Shown here: in pieces, positions 45,827 to 58,411 of the stretch
Layout of the letters: every line of letters begins with the position of its first letter
How positions within the stretch are numbered: the stretch's first letter is position 1
Source: Sneathiella sp. HT1-7
GTDB lineage: Bacteria > Pseudomonadota > Alphaproteobacteria > Sneathiellales > Sneathiellaceae
Length of the DNA stretch: 64,000 bases
Assembly: GCF_020731145.1 (NCBI RefSeq)
Contig: NZ_JAJFZN010000001.1
Span: 744,001-808,000 of the forward strand
Direction: 5' to 3'
Made by a program: the position numbers and the translations under genes
Notes under the pieces: generated by a model
What the model was told of the DNA's origin: nothing
What the model saw: only the letters and a program-made list of their open reading frames with translations
The model's database searches: none

Positions 45827-46588
45827 CTAAAGCCGCCAGCCAGAGTGCAATGCCGCGATACCACCGGAAAGGCGGCGATATTTGACCTGACCGAAGCCCG
45901 CTTCCCTCAGCATATCGGCGAAACGATCAGCATCCGGAAACTGTCGGATACTTTCTACCAGATATTGGTATGACGGTTTGTCCTTCGCCACAATGCCGCC
46001 GATCTCTGGCAACAACTTGAAAGAATAGAAATCGTAAAATTCCTTCAGGACCGGTGCCTCCACCTTGCTGAACTCCAGACAGAGAAACCGCCCGCCCGGT
46101 TTCAGCACGCGATACGCCTCCCGGAGTGCTTTCGGGATATCCGTTACATTGCGAATACCGAAGGCAATCGTATAGGCATCGACCGATTTATCAGGAAGGG
46201 GGAGGGACTGCGCATCACCATTCGTCCAGTCGAGCCCCTTGAGACGCCCCTGATCGATGGCACGGTCCTGCCCAACGCTCAGCATCGCGTGATTGATGTC
46301 CAGCACCGTGACCCGACCATCACCCTCCACCGCGTCAAGAAAGCGAAAGGCGATATCGCCAGTGCCGCCCGCCACGTCCAGAAGATGCTGCCCTTTCCGC
46401 GGCATCAGCCAGTCAATCATCGCCGATTTCCATAAGCGATGAACCCCGCCGCTCATCAGGTCATTCATCAGGTCGTAATTCCCGGCAACGCTGTCAAAAA
46501 CGCCGCGCACAAGCCCGGCCTTGTCGTCCGCCGGGACCTCACGAAACCCGAAATGGGTGCTGTCCGATGAATTGTCCGAAACTGCCAT
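45827..46588 (-). CDS. ubiE: Ubiquinone/menaquinone C-methyltransferase UbiE
   Basis: About 253 residues, with the SAM-binding motif [36 protein letters not shown] and the [15 protein letters not shown] segment. It C-methylates the quinone ring. I chose the ATG at 46588, with GGAAAG upstream, because the following FGFREV segment is the family N-terminus; the longer frame adds 21 unlikely residues. It is divergent from mutM across 90 bases. Confidence 0.95.
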   Translation of the reverse strand: MAVSDNSSDSTHFGFREVPADDKAGLVRGVFDSVAGNYDLMNDLMSGGVHRLWKSAMIDWLMPRKGQHLLDVAGGTGDIAFRFLDAVEGDGRVTVLDINHAMLSVGQDRAIDQGRLKGLDWTNGDAQSLPLPDKSVDAYTIAFGIRNVTDIPKALREAYRVLKPGGRFLCLEFSKVEAPVLKEFYDFYSFKLLPEIGGIVAKDKPSYQYLVESIRQFPDADRFADMLREAGFGQVKYRRLSGGIAALHSGWRL

Positions 46589-46678
46589 CGCACTTTCCGT
46601 TTGCTGGATGAGTTGATCGCCTTGTTTGGTCGAAATAAGAGCATAGCGCAAGGCATAAAATAAGGCTACTGTCCCGCC

Positions 46679-47515
46679 ATGCCCGAATTACCCGAAGTCG
46701 AAACCGTCTGCCGCGGCCTGGAGCAGGCCCTGATTGGCGATCAGTTCACCTCCGTCACGCTGCGGCGTGCAAACCTGCGCTTCCCCTTTGCCGACGGCTT
46801 TGCAAAGACGCTTACGGGCCGGAAGATCGAAGCGATCCGTCGCCGCGCCAAATATATCCTGATGACACTGGAGGGCGGGGAGGTGATGATCGGACACCTT
46901 GGCATGTCGGGCAGCTTTCGTATTGAGCTAGAACCTGACCCTGCCAGCCCCTTCGACAAGCATGATCATGTGATTTTCGAAACCGAGCGAGGGCTTCGCG
47001 TGCGCTATCACGATCCGCGCCGGTTCGGCTTTATGCTGCTAACAAAAACGGACATGCTGGACACACATCCGCAACTCGCCGGCATCGGGCCGGAACCGCT
47101 TGGCAATGAATTCAGCGGTCCGGTGCTGGCCGAACGGCTTAAGGGACGCAAGACACCGATAAAGATTGCGCTGCTTGACCAAAGGGTCGTGGCCGGGGTC
47201 GGCAATATATATGCCTGCGAAGCGCTCCACCGGAGCGGGATATCGCCCACGCGCCAAGCCATGAACGTCAAAGGCCAGCGCGCGGACAAACTTGCCGCCG
47301 CCATTCGCGCCGTGCTGGAGGAAGCGATTCAATCCGGCGGATCGACTTTACGCAATTACAGCCATACGGACGGGGAGCTTGGCTATTTCCAGCATCGATT
47401 CCTCGCCTATGACAAGGAAGGCACTCCCTGCCCGACCGAGGAATGCATTGGCACCATCAACAGAATCACGCAATCCGGCCGCTCCACATTCTATTGCCCG
47501 AAATGTCAGCGCTAG
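46679..47515 (+). CDS. mutM: Formamidopyrimidine-DNA glycosylase
   Basis: The 278-residue protein starts [10 protein letters not shown] with the catalytic proline, has the central beta-turn region, GGSTLRNY, and the C-terminal zinc finger (CPTEEC and CPKC). It removes 8-oxoguanine and formamidopyrimidines and nicks the abasic site. The mutM-ubiE pair in this orientation is widespread in alphaproteobacteria. Confidence 0.97.
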   Translation: MPELPEVETVCRGLEQALIGDQFTSVTLRRANLRFPFADGFAKTLTGRKIEAIRRRAKYILMTLEGGEVMIGHLGMSGSFRIELEPDPASPFDKHDHVIFETERGLRVRYHDPRRFGFMLLTKTDMLDTHPQLAGIGPEPLGNEFSGPVLAERLKGRKTPIKIALLDQRVVAGVGNIYACEALHRSGISPTRQAMNVKGQRADKLAAAIRAVLEEAIQSGGSTLRNYSHTDGELGYFQHRFLAYDKEGTPCPTEECIGTINRITQSGRSTFYCPKCQR

Positions 47516-47585
47516 GCTGGACAAAGAATTTTCCATGAAGATAATGGGCGCCAATTACGCAACGCAACAAAAACAGGAAATTCCC

Positions 47586-48362
47586 ATGGCCTACAATAAT
47601 ATTGTCACCGATACAAAAGGCGCCGTCGGCATCATCCGCCTTGACCGGCCGAAAGCGCTCAACGCCCTTTGCGCCGAGCTGTTCGAAGAACTGGCCGACG
47701 CCCTTGATAAGTTCGAGGCCGATGAGAATATCGGCGCCGTCGTCCTCACCGGTTCGGATAAGGCGTTCGCCGCAGGTGCGGATATTCTCGAAATGCAGCC
47801 CAAAACTTATATGGATGTCTATAAGAGCGACTTCCTGAGCCAGAATTCCGAGCGCCTGTCCACCTTCCGCAAACCCGTGATCGCAGCGGTGGCAGGCTAC
47901 GCTCTTGGCGGCGGATGTGAACTGGCGATGATGTGCGATTTTATCCTCGCCGCCGACAATGCGCAATTCGGCCAACCCGAAATCAAGCTCGGAACCATTC
48001 CCGGTCTTGGCGGCACCCAGCGTTTGACCCGTGCCGTCGGCAAGGCGAAGGCCATGGAAATGTGTCTGACCGGCCGGATGATGGGCGCGGAAGAAGCAGA
48101 AAGCTCTGGGCTGGTCAGCCGCATTGTTCCGCTCAACGATCTGATGGATGAGGCGATCAAGGTCGCCGGTGAAATCGCTGATCTCTCGCAGCCCATCGTC
48201 ATGATGTGCAAGGAAAGCGTCAACAAGGCCTATGAGACGACACTGCGCGAAGGAATCATGTTCGAACGGCGGCTCTTCCATTCAACATTTTCAACAGAAG
48301 ACCAGAAAGAGGGAATGTCTGCCTTCGCCGAAAAACGCACCCCTGAGTTCAAGAACCGCTAA
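47586..48362 (+). CDS. Enoyl-CoA hydratase
   Basis: The 258-residue crotonase-fold protein has the CoA-binding AFAAGADILEM, the oxyanion-hole GYALGGGCELAMMCDF and GQPEIKLGTIPGLGGTQRL with a catalytic glutamate. It should hydrate short to medium trans-2-enoyl-CoA in fatty acid oxidation or PHA precursor supply. I chose the ATG at 47586 with AGGAAA upstream; a longer frame overlapping mutM is not supported. Confidence 0.93.
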   Translation: MAYNNIVTDTKGAVGIIRLDRPKALNALCAELFEELADALDKFEADENIGAVVLTGSDKAFAAGADILEMQPKTYMDVYKSDFLSQNSERLSTFRKPVIAAVAGYALGGGCELAMMCDFILAADNAQFGQPEIKLGTIPGLGGTQRLTRAVGKAKAMEMCLTGRMMGAEEAESSGLVSRIVPLNDLMDEAIKVAGEIADLSQPIVMMCKESVNKAYETTLREGIMFERRLFHSTFSTEDQKEGMSAFAEKRTPEFKNR

Positions 48363-48451
48363 ATCAAGGTGCTTTTCTCCCGGATTTCACGGCGACAACC
48401 TCAATATGAGCGGAATTTTACGAATTCCCGCCCATTATCCCCATTCTTCTG

Positions 48452-48480
48452 TTGACGCCGTATTTCCCGCTGGTTATAAC
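48452..48480 (+). promoter_or_regulatory. Near-consensus sigma-70-type promoter for rpsT
   Basis: TTGACG (48452-48457) is followed after exactly 17 bases by TATAAC (48475-48480), ending 38 bases before the rpsT ATG. This is the best promoter match in the window. Confidence 0.75.
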
Positions 48481-48518
48481 CCGGCTTCCGAATTTCGAAG
48501 CTAAAAGACAGGATTGTC

Positions 48519-48785
48519 ATGGCGCATCATAAATCTGCATTGAAACGCATCCGACAGACAGACGTCCGGACCGAACGTAACCGGGCCCGCCGCAGCCGCA
48601 TCCGCACCTATGTGAAAAAGGTCGAGCTGGCTGTTACGGAAGGGGATCAGGCGAAAGCCAACGAGGCGCTGCGCGCCGCCCAGTCTGAACTTACTCGCGG
48701 TGTCGTTAAGGGTGTGTATAAAAAGAACACAGCCTCCCGCAAGATTTCACGTCTGAACGCGAAAGTAAAAGCGCTCTCCGCTTAA
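48519..48785 (+). CDS. rpsT: Small ribosomal subunit protein S20
   Basis: The 88-residue basic protein has the S20 start ([13 protein letters not shown]) and the [19 protein letters not shown] segment. It binds 16S rRNA early in assembly. It is monocistronic, with a strong promoter before it and a strong terminator behind. Confidence 0.98.
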   Translation: MAHHKSALKRIRQTDVRTERNRARRSRIRTYVKKVELAVTEGDQAKANEALRAAQSELTRGVVKGVYKKNTASRKISRLNAKVKALSA

Positions 48786-48806
48786 GACGAGAATCATCCA
48801 AGAATC

Positions 48807-48841
48807 AAGCCGCGGTCCGGAAATGGATCGCGGCTTTTTTT
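48807..48841 (+). terminator. Intrinsic terminator after rpsT
   Basis: A 12-base stem (48807-48818 with 48825-48836, one G-T pair) with loop GGAAAT is followed by a T-run. Confidence 0.93.
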
Positions 48842-49012
48842 ATGCGTCATTGCGCTTTATAGGCGTGCCACTGATTACGATTTCGCGCGGGTTTTTACCA
48901 GTTAACCTCGCTGCTGTGGAACCGTTAACAACATCTTGTAGGTCAAGAATTTGTTCAGTCAATTTGCAAAATAAATATCGAATTTCATGCCAGCCATCCC
49001 TTGCGTAGGGGG

Positions 49013-49021
49013 TGTGGATAA
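49013..49021 (-). promoter_or_regulatory. Perfect DnaA box
   Basis: TGTGGATAA here is the reverse complement of the consensus TTATCCACA. A -10-like TATAAG lies at 49040-49045, so bound DnaA could cover a promoter driving rhodanese-dnaA, as in autoregulated dnaA genes. Confidence 0.65.
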
Positions 49022-49168
49022 GTTTAGTCTTGCCGATCTTATAAGAGCACTCCCAATCCTTAAATCACATAGATTGTCGAAGTGAGAAAGGGGCTAAATG
49101 CCACTTGGGAAGTGCTGTATCTAGTTGCGTGTTAGTTGTAAAGTTCTGCGTTGCGTACCAGTTTGAAA

Positions 49169-49190
49169 GCGGCTCCTTAGGGGGAACCGC
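49169..49190 (+). promoter_or_regulatory. Leader hairpin upstream of the rhodanese gene
   Basis: GCGGCTCC (49169-49176) pairs with GGAACCGC (49183-49190) with one mismatch around loop TTAGGG. There is no T-run after it, so it is a structured leader rather than a terminator. Confidence 0.35.
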
Positions 49191-49208
49191 CGGGAAGTCT
49201 TTTTAGCT

Positions 49209-49222
49209 GATGTCCGGACATC
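49209..49222. promoter_or_regulatory. 14-base perfect palindrome upstream of the rhodanese-dnaA pair
   Basis: GATGTCCGGACATC reads the same on both strands and lies 42 bases before the rhodanese ATG. It could be an operator or fold as a short hairpin in the transcript. Confidence 0.45.
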
Positions 49223-49264
49223 TTCGGGCAGTCTTCAGCACAATGGAACGAAGGAAATTTGTGG

Positions 49265-49711
49265 ATGACTAATGGGGGAACACCCGGCACCAACGCAACT
49301 TATGCCGGTGACAAGACAGTTCAGGAAACGTGGGAAATACTGGCAAGCGACCCGAATGCGGTCCTGATAGATGTCAGAACAACGGCAGAATGGGCCTATG
49401 TAGGGTTACCTGATCTTTCATCCGTTGGCAAAACGGTTCAGCCTGTCTCCTGGGTTATGTTTCCCGATATGGCGAAGAACATGAACTTCATTGACGAGAT
49501 TTCTGCGATTCAGCCGAACAAGGACGCCCCCATGATTTTTCTCTGCCGTTCGGGCGTTCGCTCTATCGCGGCCGCTGAAGCCGCGACACATGCCGGGTAT
49601 ACTCAGGCGTATAACGTCTTGGAGGGATTCGAAGGGGGACCGGACCAAAGCGGCCATCGGGGGACTGTTGGCGGCTGGAAGGTTGCCGGACTCGACTGGA
49701 AACAGAGCTGA
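49265..49711 (+). CDS. Rhodanese-like domain protein
   Basis: The 148-residue protein is a single rhodanese domain with VLIDVRTTAEWAYVG near the start and the active-site loop FLCRSGVRSIAAAEAA with a catalytic cysteine. It should transfer or bind sulfane sulfur. The C-terminal EGFEGG..HRGTVGGWK segment is typical of small rhodanese proteins. I chose the ATG at 49265, with AAGGAA eight bases ahead; a TTG two codons upstream is possible. Its stop overlaps the dnaA start as TGATG, so dnaA translation is probably coupled to it. Confidence 0.88.
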   Translation: MTNGGTPGTNATYAGDKTVQETWEILASDPNAVLIDVRTTAEWAYVGLPDLSSVGKTVQPVSWVMFPDMAKNMNFIDEISAIQPNKDAPMIFLCRSGVRSIAAAEAATHAGYTQAYNVLEGFEGGPDQSGHRGTVGGWKVAGLDWKQS

Positions 49712-51123
49712 TGACAGCGCAGACGGAATTTGAGGCTTCTGGAATGACAAGAAATACGCAGTGGGAACAGATTAGAGGAAAGCTTCGCAGCGAATATGGC
49801 GAAGCGACCTTTAACTCATGGCTGAAGAATATCGAATTGGAAAAAATTGACGGCAGCAAGGCGTCGATGACGCTGCCAACGCGCTTTTTACGCGACTGGG
49901 TCCTTAACAACTATGCCAACCGGATCCGCCAACTATGGAACACGGAAGATAATTCAATCACCACCGTCGATATCCGGGTCAAACCGCTAGACAAGAAAAA
50001 CACCTCCTCCCACAAGCCAACCTTTGGTCTTGCCGATATGAGCGAGCCGTTCAAAGGGAAAAAGCCGCTTTATGCGGAGACGACCAGCCCGGACCCATCC
50101 CTGATGGCGCCTTTGGATCCGCGCTTCACTTTTGAGAATTTCGTTGTCGGCAAATCAAACGAGTTGGCCCACGCCGCCGCCCGCCGTGTGGCGGAGGCAA
50201 AAGATTCTGTGCCGTTCAATCCGCTCTATCTCTATGGCGGGGTCGGACTTGGTAAAACCCATTTAATGCACGCCATCGGTCACGGCATTGCCGCGAACAG
50301 CCCGGAGAAGAAAGTTCTCTATCTTTCTGCGGAAAAATTCATGTATCGCTTTATCCGGGCGCTGCGTTTCAAGGACACGATGAACTTCAAGGATCAATTC
50401 CGCTCCGTTGATGTGCTGATGATTGACGATGTGCAGTTCATCTCCGGGAAAGACAGCACGCAGGAAGAGTTTTTCCATACTTTCAACGCGCTGGTCGATC
50501 AGAACCATCAAATTATCATTTCCGGCGACCGATCACCCACTGACCTTGAGGAAATGGAGGAACGGATGCGTTCCCGACTCGGCTGGGGACTGGTGGCTGA
50601 TATTCATCCAACTGATTATGAGCTCCGCCTTGGCATTCTGCAATCGAAGGTCGAGCAGGGGAAAATTGATATCGATCCGCGTATCCTGGAATTCCTCGCC
50701 CACCGCATCACATCGAATGTGCGGGAGCTGGAAGGCGCGCTCAATCGCGTGCTCGCCTATTCCGACCTTGTTGGGCGCGCTGTGACACTGGAAAGCACAC
50801 AGGAAGTGCTACGTGATCTCCTGCGCGCCAACGATCGGCGGATCACGATCGAGGAAATCCAGAAGAAAGTGGCGGAACATTTCAACATCCGCATGTCGGA
50901 TATGCATTCCGCCCGCCGCGCCCGCGCCGTCGCCCGACCGCGTCAGGTGGCGATGTATCTTGCCAAGCATCTGACCTCTCGTTCCTTACCGGAAATCGGC
51001 CGGAAATTCGGCGGCCGTGATCATACGACCGTAATGCATGCTCTGAAGAAAATCGACGAGTTGCGACAGGAGGATATCGCCCTGTCGGAAGATATCGATC
51101 TGTTAATGCGAATGCTTGAATAA
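49711..51123 (+). CDS. dnaA: Chromosomal replication initiator DnaA
   Basis: The 470-residue protein has the N-terminal DnaB-interaction domain, a variable linker, the AAA+ domain with Walker A GGVGLGKTH (residues 176-184) and Walker B MIDDVQFI, and the C-terminal DNA-binding domain with GRDHTTVMHALKKI. It unwinds the origin. It begins inside the stop codon of the rhodanese gene. An ATG 11 codons in could also serve as start. Confidence 0.97.
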   Translation: MTAQTEFEASGMTRNTQWEQIRGKLRSEYGEATFNSWLKNIELEKIDGSKASMTLPTRFLRDWVLNNYANRIRQLWNTEDNSITTVDIRVKPLDKKNTSSHKPTFGLADMSEPFKGKKPLYAETTSPDPSLMAPLDPRFTFENFVVGKSNELAHAAARRVAEAKDSVPFNPLYLYGGVGLGKTHLMHAIGHGIAANSPEKKVLYLSAEKFMYRFIRALRFKDTMNFKDQFRSVDVLMIDDVQFISGKDSTQEEFFHTFNALVDQNHQIIISGDRSPTDLEEMEERMRSRLGWGLVADIHPTDYELRLGILQSKVEQGKIDIDPRILEFLAHRITSNVRELEGALNRVLAYSDLVGRAVTLESTQEVLRDLLRANDRRITIEEIQKKVAEHFNIRMSDMHSARRARAVARPRQVAMYLAKHLTSRSLPEIGRKFGGRDHTTVMHALKKIDELRQEDIALSEDIDLLMRMLE

Positions 51124-51139
51124 AAGCGGGTGAGAGCAC

Positions 51140-51766
51140 TTATCTCGCTTTAATGCGATAGGCGCAGCGCCGTGCCCCCGAGAGAATATGATCTGTTCTC
51201 TCGACTGTTGCGTCTCCACCAAAGGCTTTTTGGAAAATCTCAAGCTCCGAGCGGCAAAGCCCTTGGCAGAGGGCTGCCGCCGCGCAGATCGGGCAGTGAT
51301 TTTCTATAAGTATGTATTCCCCATCATCTATCCCTTGCCAGTCCGCCATATAGCCTTCTCCATTTCGAAGCGCCGCAAGGGCGGCAACCTTTCCTTCAAG
51401 GCTCGCCTCTTTATCCAGTTTTTGGCAATATTTTGTGAGCGTTTCCGCTTCCCGATGCTGGATCAGCTTTTCAAGGCCCGCCGTACCGAAGAGTGTCTCC
51501 GTCGATTTCAACAGCTCCACCGACAGATCGGAATGACGGTCGGGAAAACGGGCATGACCTTTTTCTGTCAGATGCCAATAGCGGCGGGGACGACCGCGCC
51601 CTTTGGCCCTATCGTCGAAGGAGATTAAACCCTCTCGCGCCGCCTTGGCGAGATTCTGCTGCGCGCCCGGCTTCGTTATGTCAAGAATTACGCCGATATC
51701 GCCGGCGGTCAGATCCCCGCGGCTCTTCAAAAGATATAAAATTTGATCTTGAGGTGTTTTTTTCAT
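51140..51766 (-). CDS. SufR-like winged-helix regulator with C-terminal cysteines
   Basis: The 208-residue protein has an N-terminal winged helix (ILYLLKSRGDLTAGDIGVILDITKPG, GRGRPRRYWHLTEKG) and a C-terminal cysteine set: Cys158, 161, 167, 171 and 201 within ENHCPICAAAALCQGLC and GARRCAYR. That set resembles the SufR/COG2345 family, where cysteines hold an Fe-S cluster. It is divergent from an MFS exporter over 66 bases and probably controls it in response to redox or metal state; the ligand is inferred. It converges with dnaA. Confidence 0.83.
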   Translation of the reverse strand: MKKTPQDQILYLLKSRGDLTAGDIGVILDITKPGAQQNLAKAAREGLISFDDRAKGRGRPRRYWHLTEKGHARFPDRHSDLSVELLKSTETLFGTAGLEKLIQHREAETLTKYCQKLDKEASLEGKVAALAALRNGEGYMADWQGIDDGEYILIENHCPICAAAALCQGLCRSELEIFQKAFGGDATVERTDHILSGARRCAYRIKAR

Positions 51767-51780
51767 TGCCAGAATAATAT

Positions 51781-51798
51781 ATAAAGTTTTTACTTAAT
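51781..51798. promoter_or_regulatory. Candidate operator between the SufR-like regulator and the MFS gene
   Basis: ATAAAGT-TTTT-ACTTAAT is a seven-base inverted repeat with one mismatch and a four-base spacer, in the 66-base AT-rich divergent gap. It could bind the adjacent regulator and control both genes. Confidence 0.4.
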
Positions 51799-51832
51799 AA
51801 AATAGAAAAATGAACAACGTGAGCTGCTCGAC

Positions 51833-53257
51833 ATGACCCAGGCGGAAAATACAGACACAGTTCGCTGGCGAGAAGTCCTGAACCGTCAATATGGCCTTGC
51901 ACTGGCCCTCGTAAGCCTTGGCATTTGGCTTCATGCTGCCGACAGCCTGTTGGTCGCCACCATGGTGCCACAGATCGTCGCCGAGATTGGCGGGGCGGAG
52001 TTGATCTCCTGGACGGTTGCACTGTATGGCATCGGTTCCATCGTTGCCGGGGCAGCCAGTGGCCTGATGGCCCTGCAATACGGTTTGCGCGGGCCGATGA
52101 CGCTGGCGGCGCTTCTTTTCGCGCTTGGTTGCGCCATAAGTGCACTCGCGCCTCAAATGTGGGTGGTCTTGGTCGGTCGTTTGTTTCAAGGCTTGGGCGG
52201 TGGCGGGCTTATGGCCATGGCCTTTGTTGCTGTCAGCATATTGTTTCCCCGCCGATTGACGGCCCGCGCCCTCGGCGCGATCAGCACATTATGGGGCGTC
52301 TCCGCCTTTATCGGGCCGCTTGTAGGCGGGCTCTTTGTCGAATATGGCACCTGGCAGGGCGGTTTCTGGTTTTTTGCCGTGCAGGCCCTTCTCATGGCGG
52401 TGTGGATACAATTTACGCTGCGCAAGAACAAAAAGCCCGCAACAGAGGAAACCATTATCCGCTTTCCCCTTTGGCGGCTTTTCTGGCTGTCTCTCGGTGT
52501 GTTCCTGATTGCCTATGGCGGGATCGAGGTTTCCGTGCTTCAGACCAGCCTCTTCGTCGCCCTCGGTGTCATTGCGCTAATGATCTTCCTTTTTCTCGAT
52601 GGCAAGAAAGCGTCCAATCGCTTGATGCCTTACAAGCCGCTTAATCTATTTACGCCGCTTGGGGCCGCACTGATCCTCGTCCTGTCCTTCTCCACGACGA
52701 CGATTGCCATAACCGTCTATGGCCCCTATCTAATCACCGAGCTTCATCATGAGCCTCCCATCGTCGGCGGTTATGTCATGGCCTGTATGTCCATTGGCTG
52801 GTCGGTTGTCGCCTTCCTGGCGTCGGGGTTTGCAGAGAAATACGATACCCGGCTGATCGTCATCGGTATGCTGATCATTACCGCCAGCCTTCCGGGCTAT
52901 GCCTATAGCCTGCCCTATGGCCCGGTCTGGCTGATTGCTGTCTTCGCGGCAATGCAGGGCGGAGGGTTCGGGATGGCATGGACGTTTATCCTCCGCCGTG
53001 CCATCCGCGTCGCGCCGACGGACGAACATGAACGGGTTGCCAGCGCCATTCCGACGCTTCAGAGACTGGGTTTCGCCCTCGGGGCGGCCTATGCCGGTAT
53101 TCTTGCCAACGCCGCAGGCCTGACGGAACAGGCGGACAGTTCCGTCATGATTGTGGTTGCCTGGTTGCTCCCGCTGGCCAGCCTCCCCGCGGCAGCAATT
53201 GGCCTTGTGGCAACCTATCAGTTCACCCGGCGGCGGCGGAACCATGCAACCTCCTGA
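51833..53257 (+). CDS. MFS transporter, DHA2/EmrB-like
   Basis: The 474-residue protein has about fourteen hydrophobic segments, a drug-exporter motif C-like stretch (GVSAFIGPLVGGLFVEYGTW) and the GRLFQGLGGGGLMAMAFVAVSI segment. The length and helix number fit the DHA2 proton-driven export family; the substrate is unknown. It starts 66 bases from the divergent SufR-like regulator. Confidence 0.87.
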   Translation: MTQAENTDTVRWREVLNRQYGLALALVSLGIWLHAADSLLVATMVPQIVAEIGGAELISWTVALYGIGSIVAGAASGLMALQYGLRGPMTLAALLFALGCAISALAPQMWVVLVGRLFQGLGGGGLMAMAFVAVSILFPRRLTARALGAISTLWGVSAFIGPLVGGLFVEYGTWQGGFWFFAVQALLMAVWIQFTLRKNKKPATEETIIRFPLWRLFWLSLGVFLIAYGGIEVSVLQTSLFVALGVIALMIFLFLDGKKASNRLMPYKPLNLFTPLGAALILVLSFSTTTIAITVYGPYLITELHHEPPIVGGYVMACMSIGWSVVAFLASGFAEKYDTRLIVIGMLIITASLPGYAYSLPYGPVWLIAVFAAMQGGGFGMAWTFILRRAIRVAPTDEHERVASAIPTLQRLGFALGAAYAGILANAAGLTEQADSSVMIVVAWLLPLASLPAAAIGLVATYQFTRRRRNHATS

Positions 53258-53278
53258 TATTACAGGTAATTTCGAACT

Positions 53279-53309
53279 GCTTTTCGCTCCGGCGGATGGG
53301 GCGAAAAGC
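53279..53309. repeat. Nine-base inverted repeat between the MFS gene and dnaN
   Basis: GCTTTTCGC (53279-53287) pairs with GCGAAAAGC (53301-53309) around a 13-base loop, about 20 bases after the MFS stop. No T-run follows, so termination would need Rho or another signal. Confidence 0.45.
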
Positions 53310-53361
53310 CTAGGTTTCCAGGGCTCTCTCTGCTATAGTGGCGGCTGTTCTCCCATATCGG

Positions 53362-53389
53362 CTTGAAATTCGATTCAAGGTTATGAATC
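53362..53389. promoter_or_regulatory. Two overlapping 6-6-6 inverted repeats upstream of dnaN
   Basis: CTTGAA-N6-TTCAAG (53362-53379) overlaps GATTCA-N6-TGAATC (53372-53389), and a similar AATTCTTAAG follows. They lie about 120-150 bases before the dnaN ATG in a 251-base gap. They may be binding sites for a regulator; no -35/-10 pair is clear. Confidence 0.35.
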
Positions 53390-53508
53390 AAATTCTTAAG
53401 GTCGAACGGAATTGCTGGTCCCGGGGAGAATTATATTGATGTAACCGGCCTTTATCGGGCATAATGACAGCCCTTTTTGAGTAACCTATTTGAAGCCTGA
53501 TTGAGCCA

Positions 53509-54627
53509 ATGAAACTGACAATAGAACGTACCGCTTTGCTGACGTCCTTGAGCCATGTGCAAAGCGTCGTCGAGCGCCGCAACACAATCCCGATCCTCGC
53601 TAATATACTGATAGATGCGCGGGACGGATTTCTTGGCCTGACGGCAACCGATCTTGATATTGCAATCAATGAAAAAGTCGCTGCCAATATCGGAACAGAT
53701 GGGGCAACAACCGTACCAGCCCACCTTCTCTATGACATCATCCGCAAGCTGCCCGAAGGCAGTCAGGTAGAGCTTGACCACAACGCGGCGGAAGAACGGA
53801 TCTATGTGCGCTGTGGCCAGTCGAAATTCGCGCTGGCCTGCCTGCCGCAGGATGACTTCCCGGTCATGGAAACCAATCAGCTTCCGCATAATTTTGTGCT
53901 GGCCGCGAATATCCTGAAACGGCTGATCGACAAGACGCGCTTCGCGATCTCAACAGAAGAGACCCGCTATTACCTGAACGGTATCTATCTGCATGCAGCG
54001 GAGACGGATGGCGTGCCTATGCTGCGCGCGGTGGCGACAGACGGTCATCGGCTCGCCCGCGTCGAAACCCCGATCCCTTCCGATGCGGAAAGTATGCCGG
54101 GTGTGATTGTTCCGCGCAAAGCCGTGAGCGAGGTTCTCCGCCTGATTGACGAGCGGGACGAACCGGTCTCGATTTCCCTTTCGGATACGAAAATCTGCTT
54201 TTCCTTCGGTGATACGATCCTGACGTCAAAACTGATCGACGGGACTTTCCCGGACTATGAGCGGGTAATCCCGGAAGGCAACGACAAAGTGCTTGAGCTG
54301 GATGGCAAGTCCTTCGCGCAGGCCGTTGATCGCGTCTCCACGGTCGCGACCGAGAAAACCCGCGCTATCAAGCTCTCTTTGAGTAATGATTTGATCACCC
54401 TCTCCGCAACCGGCGCAGATGCGGGCAGTGCGACAGAAGAAGTCGCGGCTTCCTACGGGTCGGATGAAATGGAAATCGGCTTCAACTCGAAATATCTGCT
54501 GGATATCACCGGCCAGATTGACGGCGAGAATGCCCGCTTCCTGTTTGCCGACGCGGGATCGCCGACAATCGTTCGGGACAGCGCCGACGAAGGGGCGCTC
54601 TATGTCCTGATGCCGATGCGGGTATAA
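53509..54627 (+). CDS. dnaN: DNA polymerase III beta clamp
   Basis: The 372-residue protein has the three clamp domains and family stretches: MKLTIERTALLTSLSHVQSV, RRNTIPILANILID, and the C-terminal YVLMPMRV partner-binding end. It forms the sliding clamp. It lies 69 bases before the chosen recF start and the ribosome site is weak (GAG). Confidence 0.97.
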   Translation: MKLTIERTALLTSLSHVQSVVERRNTIPILANILIDARDGFLGLTATDLDIAINEKVAANIGTDGATTVPAHLLYDIIRKLPEGSQVELDHNAAEERIYVRCGQSKFALACLPQDDFPVMETNQLPHNFVLAANILKRLIDKTRFAISTEETRYYLNGIYLHAAETDGVPMLRAVATDGHRLARVETPIPSDAESMPGVIVPRKAVSEVLRLIDERDEPVSISLSDTKICFSFGDTILTSKLIDGTFPDYERVIPEGNDKVLELDGKSFAQAVDRVSTVATEKTRAIKLSLSNDLITLSATGADAGSATEEVAASYGSDEMEIGFNSKYLLDITGQIDGENARFLFADAGSPTIVRDSADEGALYVLMPMRV

Positions 54628-54696
54628 CTTGGCCATCGTTACAGTGCCGTGGCTCACCAGGTTTGGACAATGGGTGTCGCCATAGAGGAGCCATTT

Positions 54697-58306
<3,610 letters not shown>

Positions 58307-58411
58307 TGACGACAAATACGGTTTAAAATCGCAATTTTGCCTTATATGTGAGTGATAAAGCACCCTTTGGTCAGCATTTTGAATAATGCAAAGTAACGAT
58401 TGAGTTCGATT

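Larger units (their letters stand above)
48842..49264. other. Non-coding region ahead of the rhodanese-dnaA pair
   Basis: No credible gene is found in this 423-base stretch. It includes an AT-rich part (about 48945-48985), two GTTAAC sites, one perfect DnaA box, a GC-rich hairpin and a 14-base palindrome. It probably carries the dnaA promoter region. A chromosome origin is possible but only one perfect DnaA box was seen. Confidence 0.5.

Noticed and set aside
48823-49008. A 61-codon frame after rpsT
   Set aside because: It starts inside the rpsT terminator hairpin, has no ribosome site and no family resemblance.
48842-49264. A firm oriC call
   Set aside because: Only one perfect DnaA box was found and no cluster or clear unwinding element; in many alphaproteobacteria the origin is not beside dnaA.
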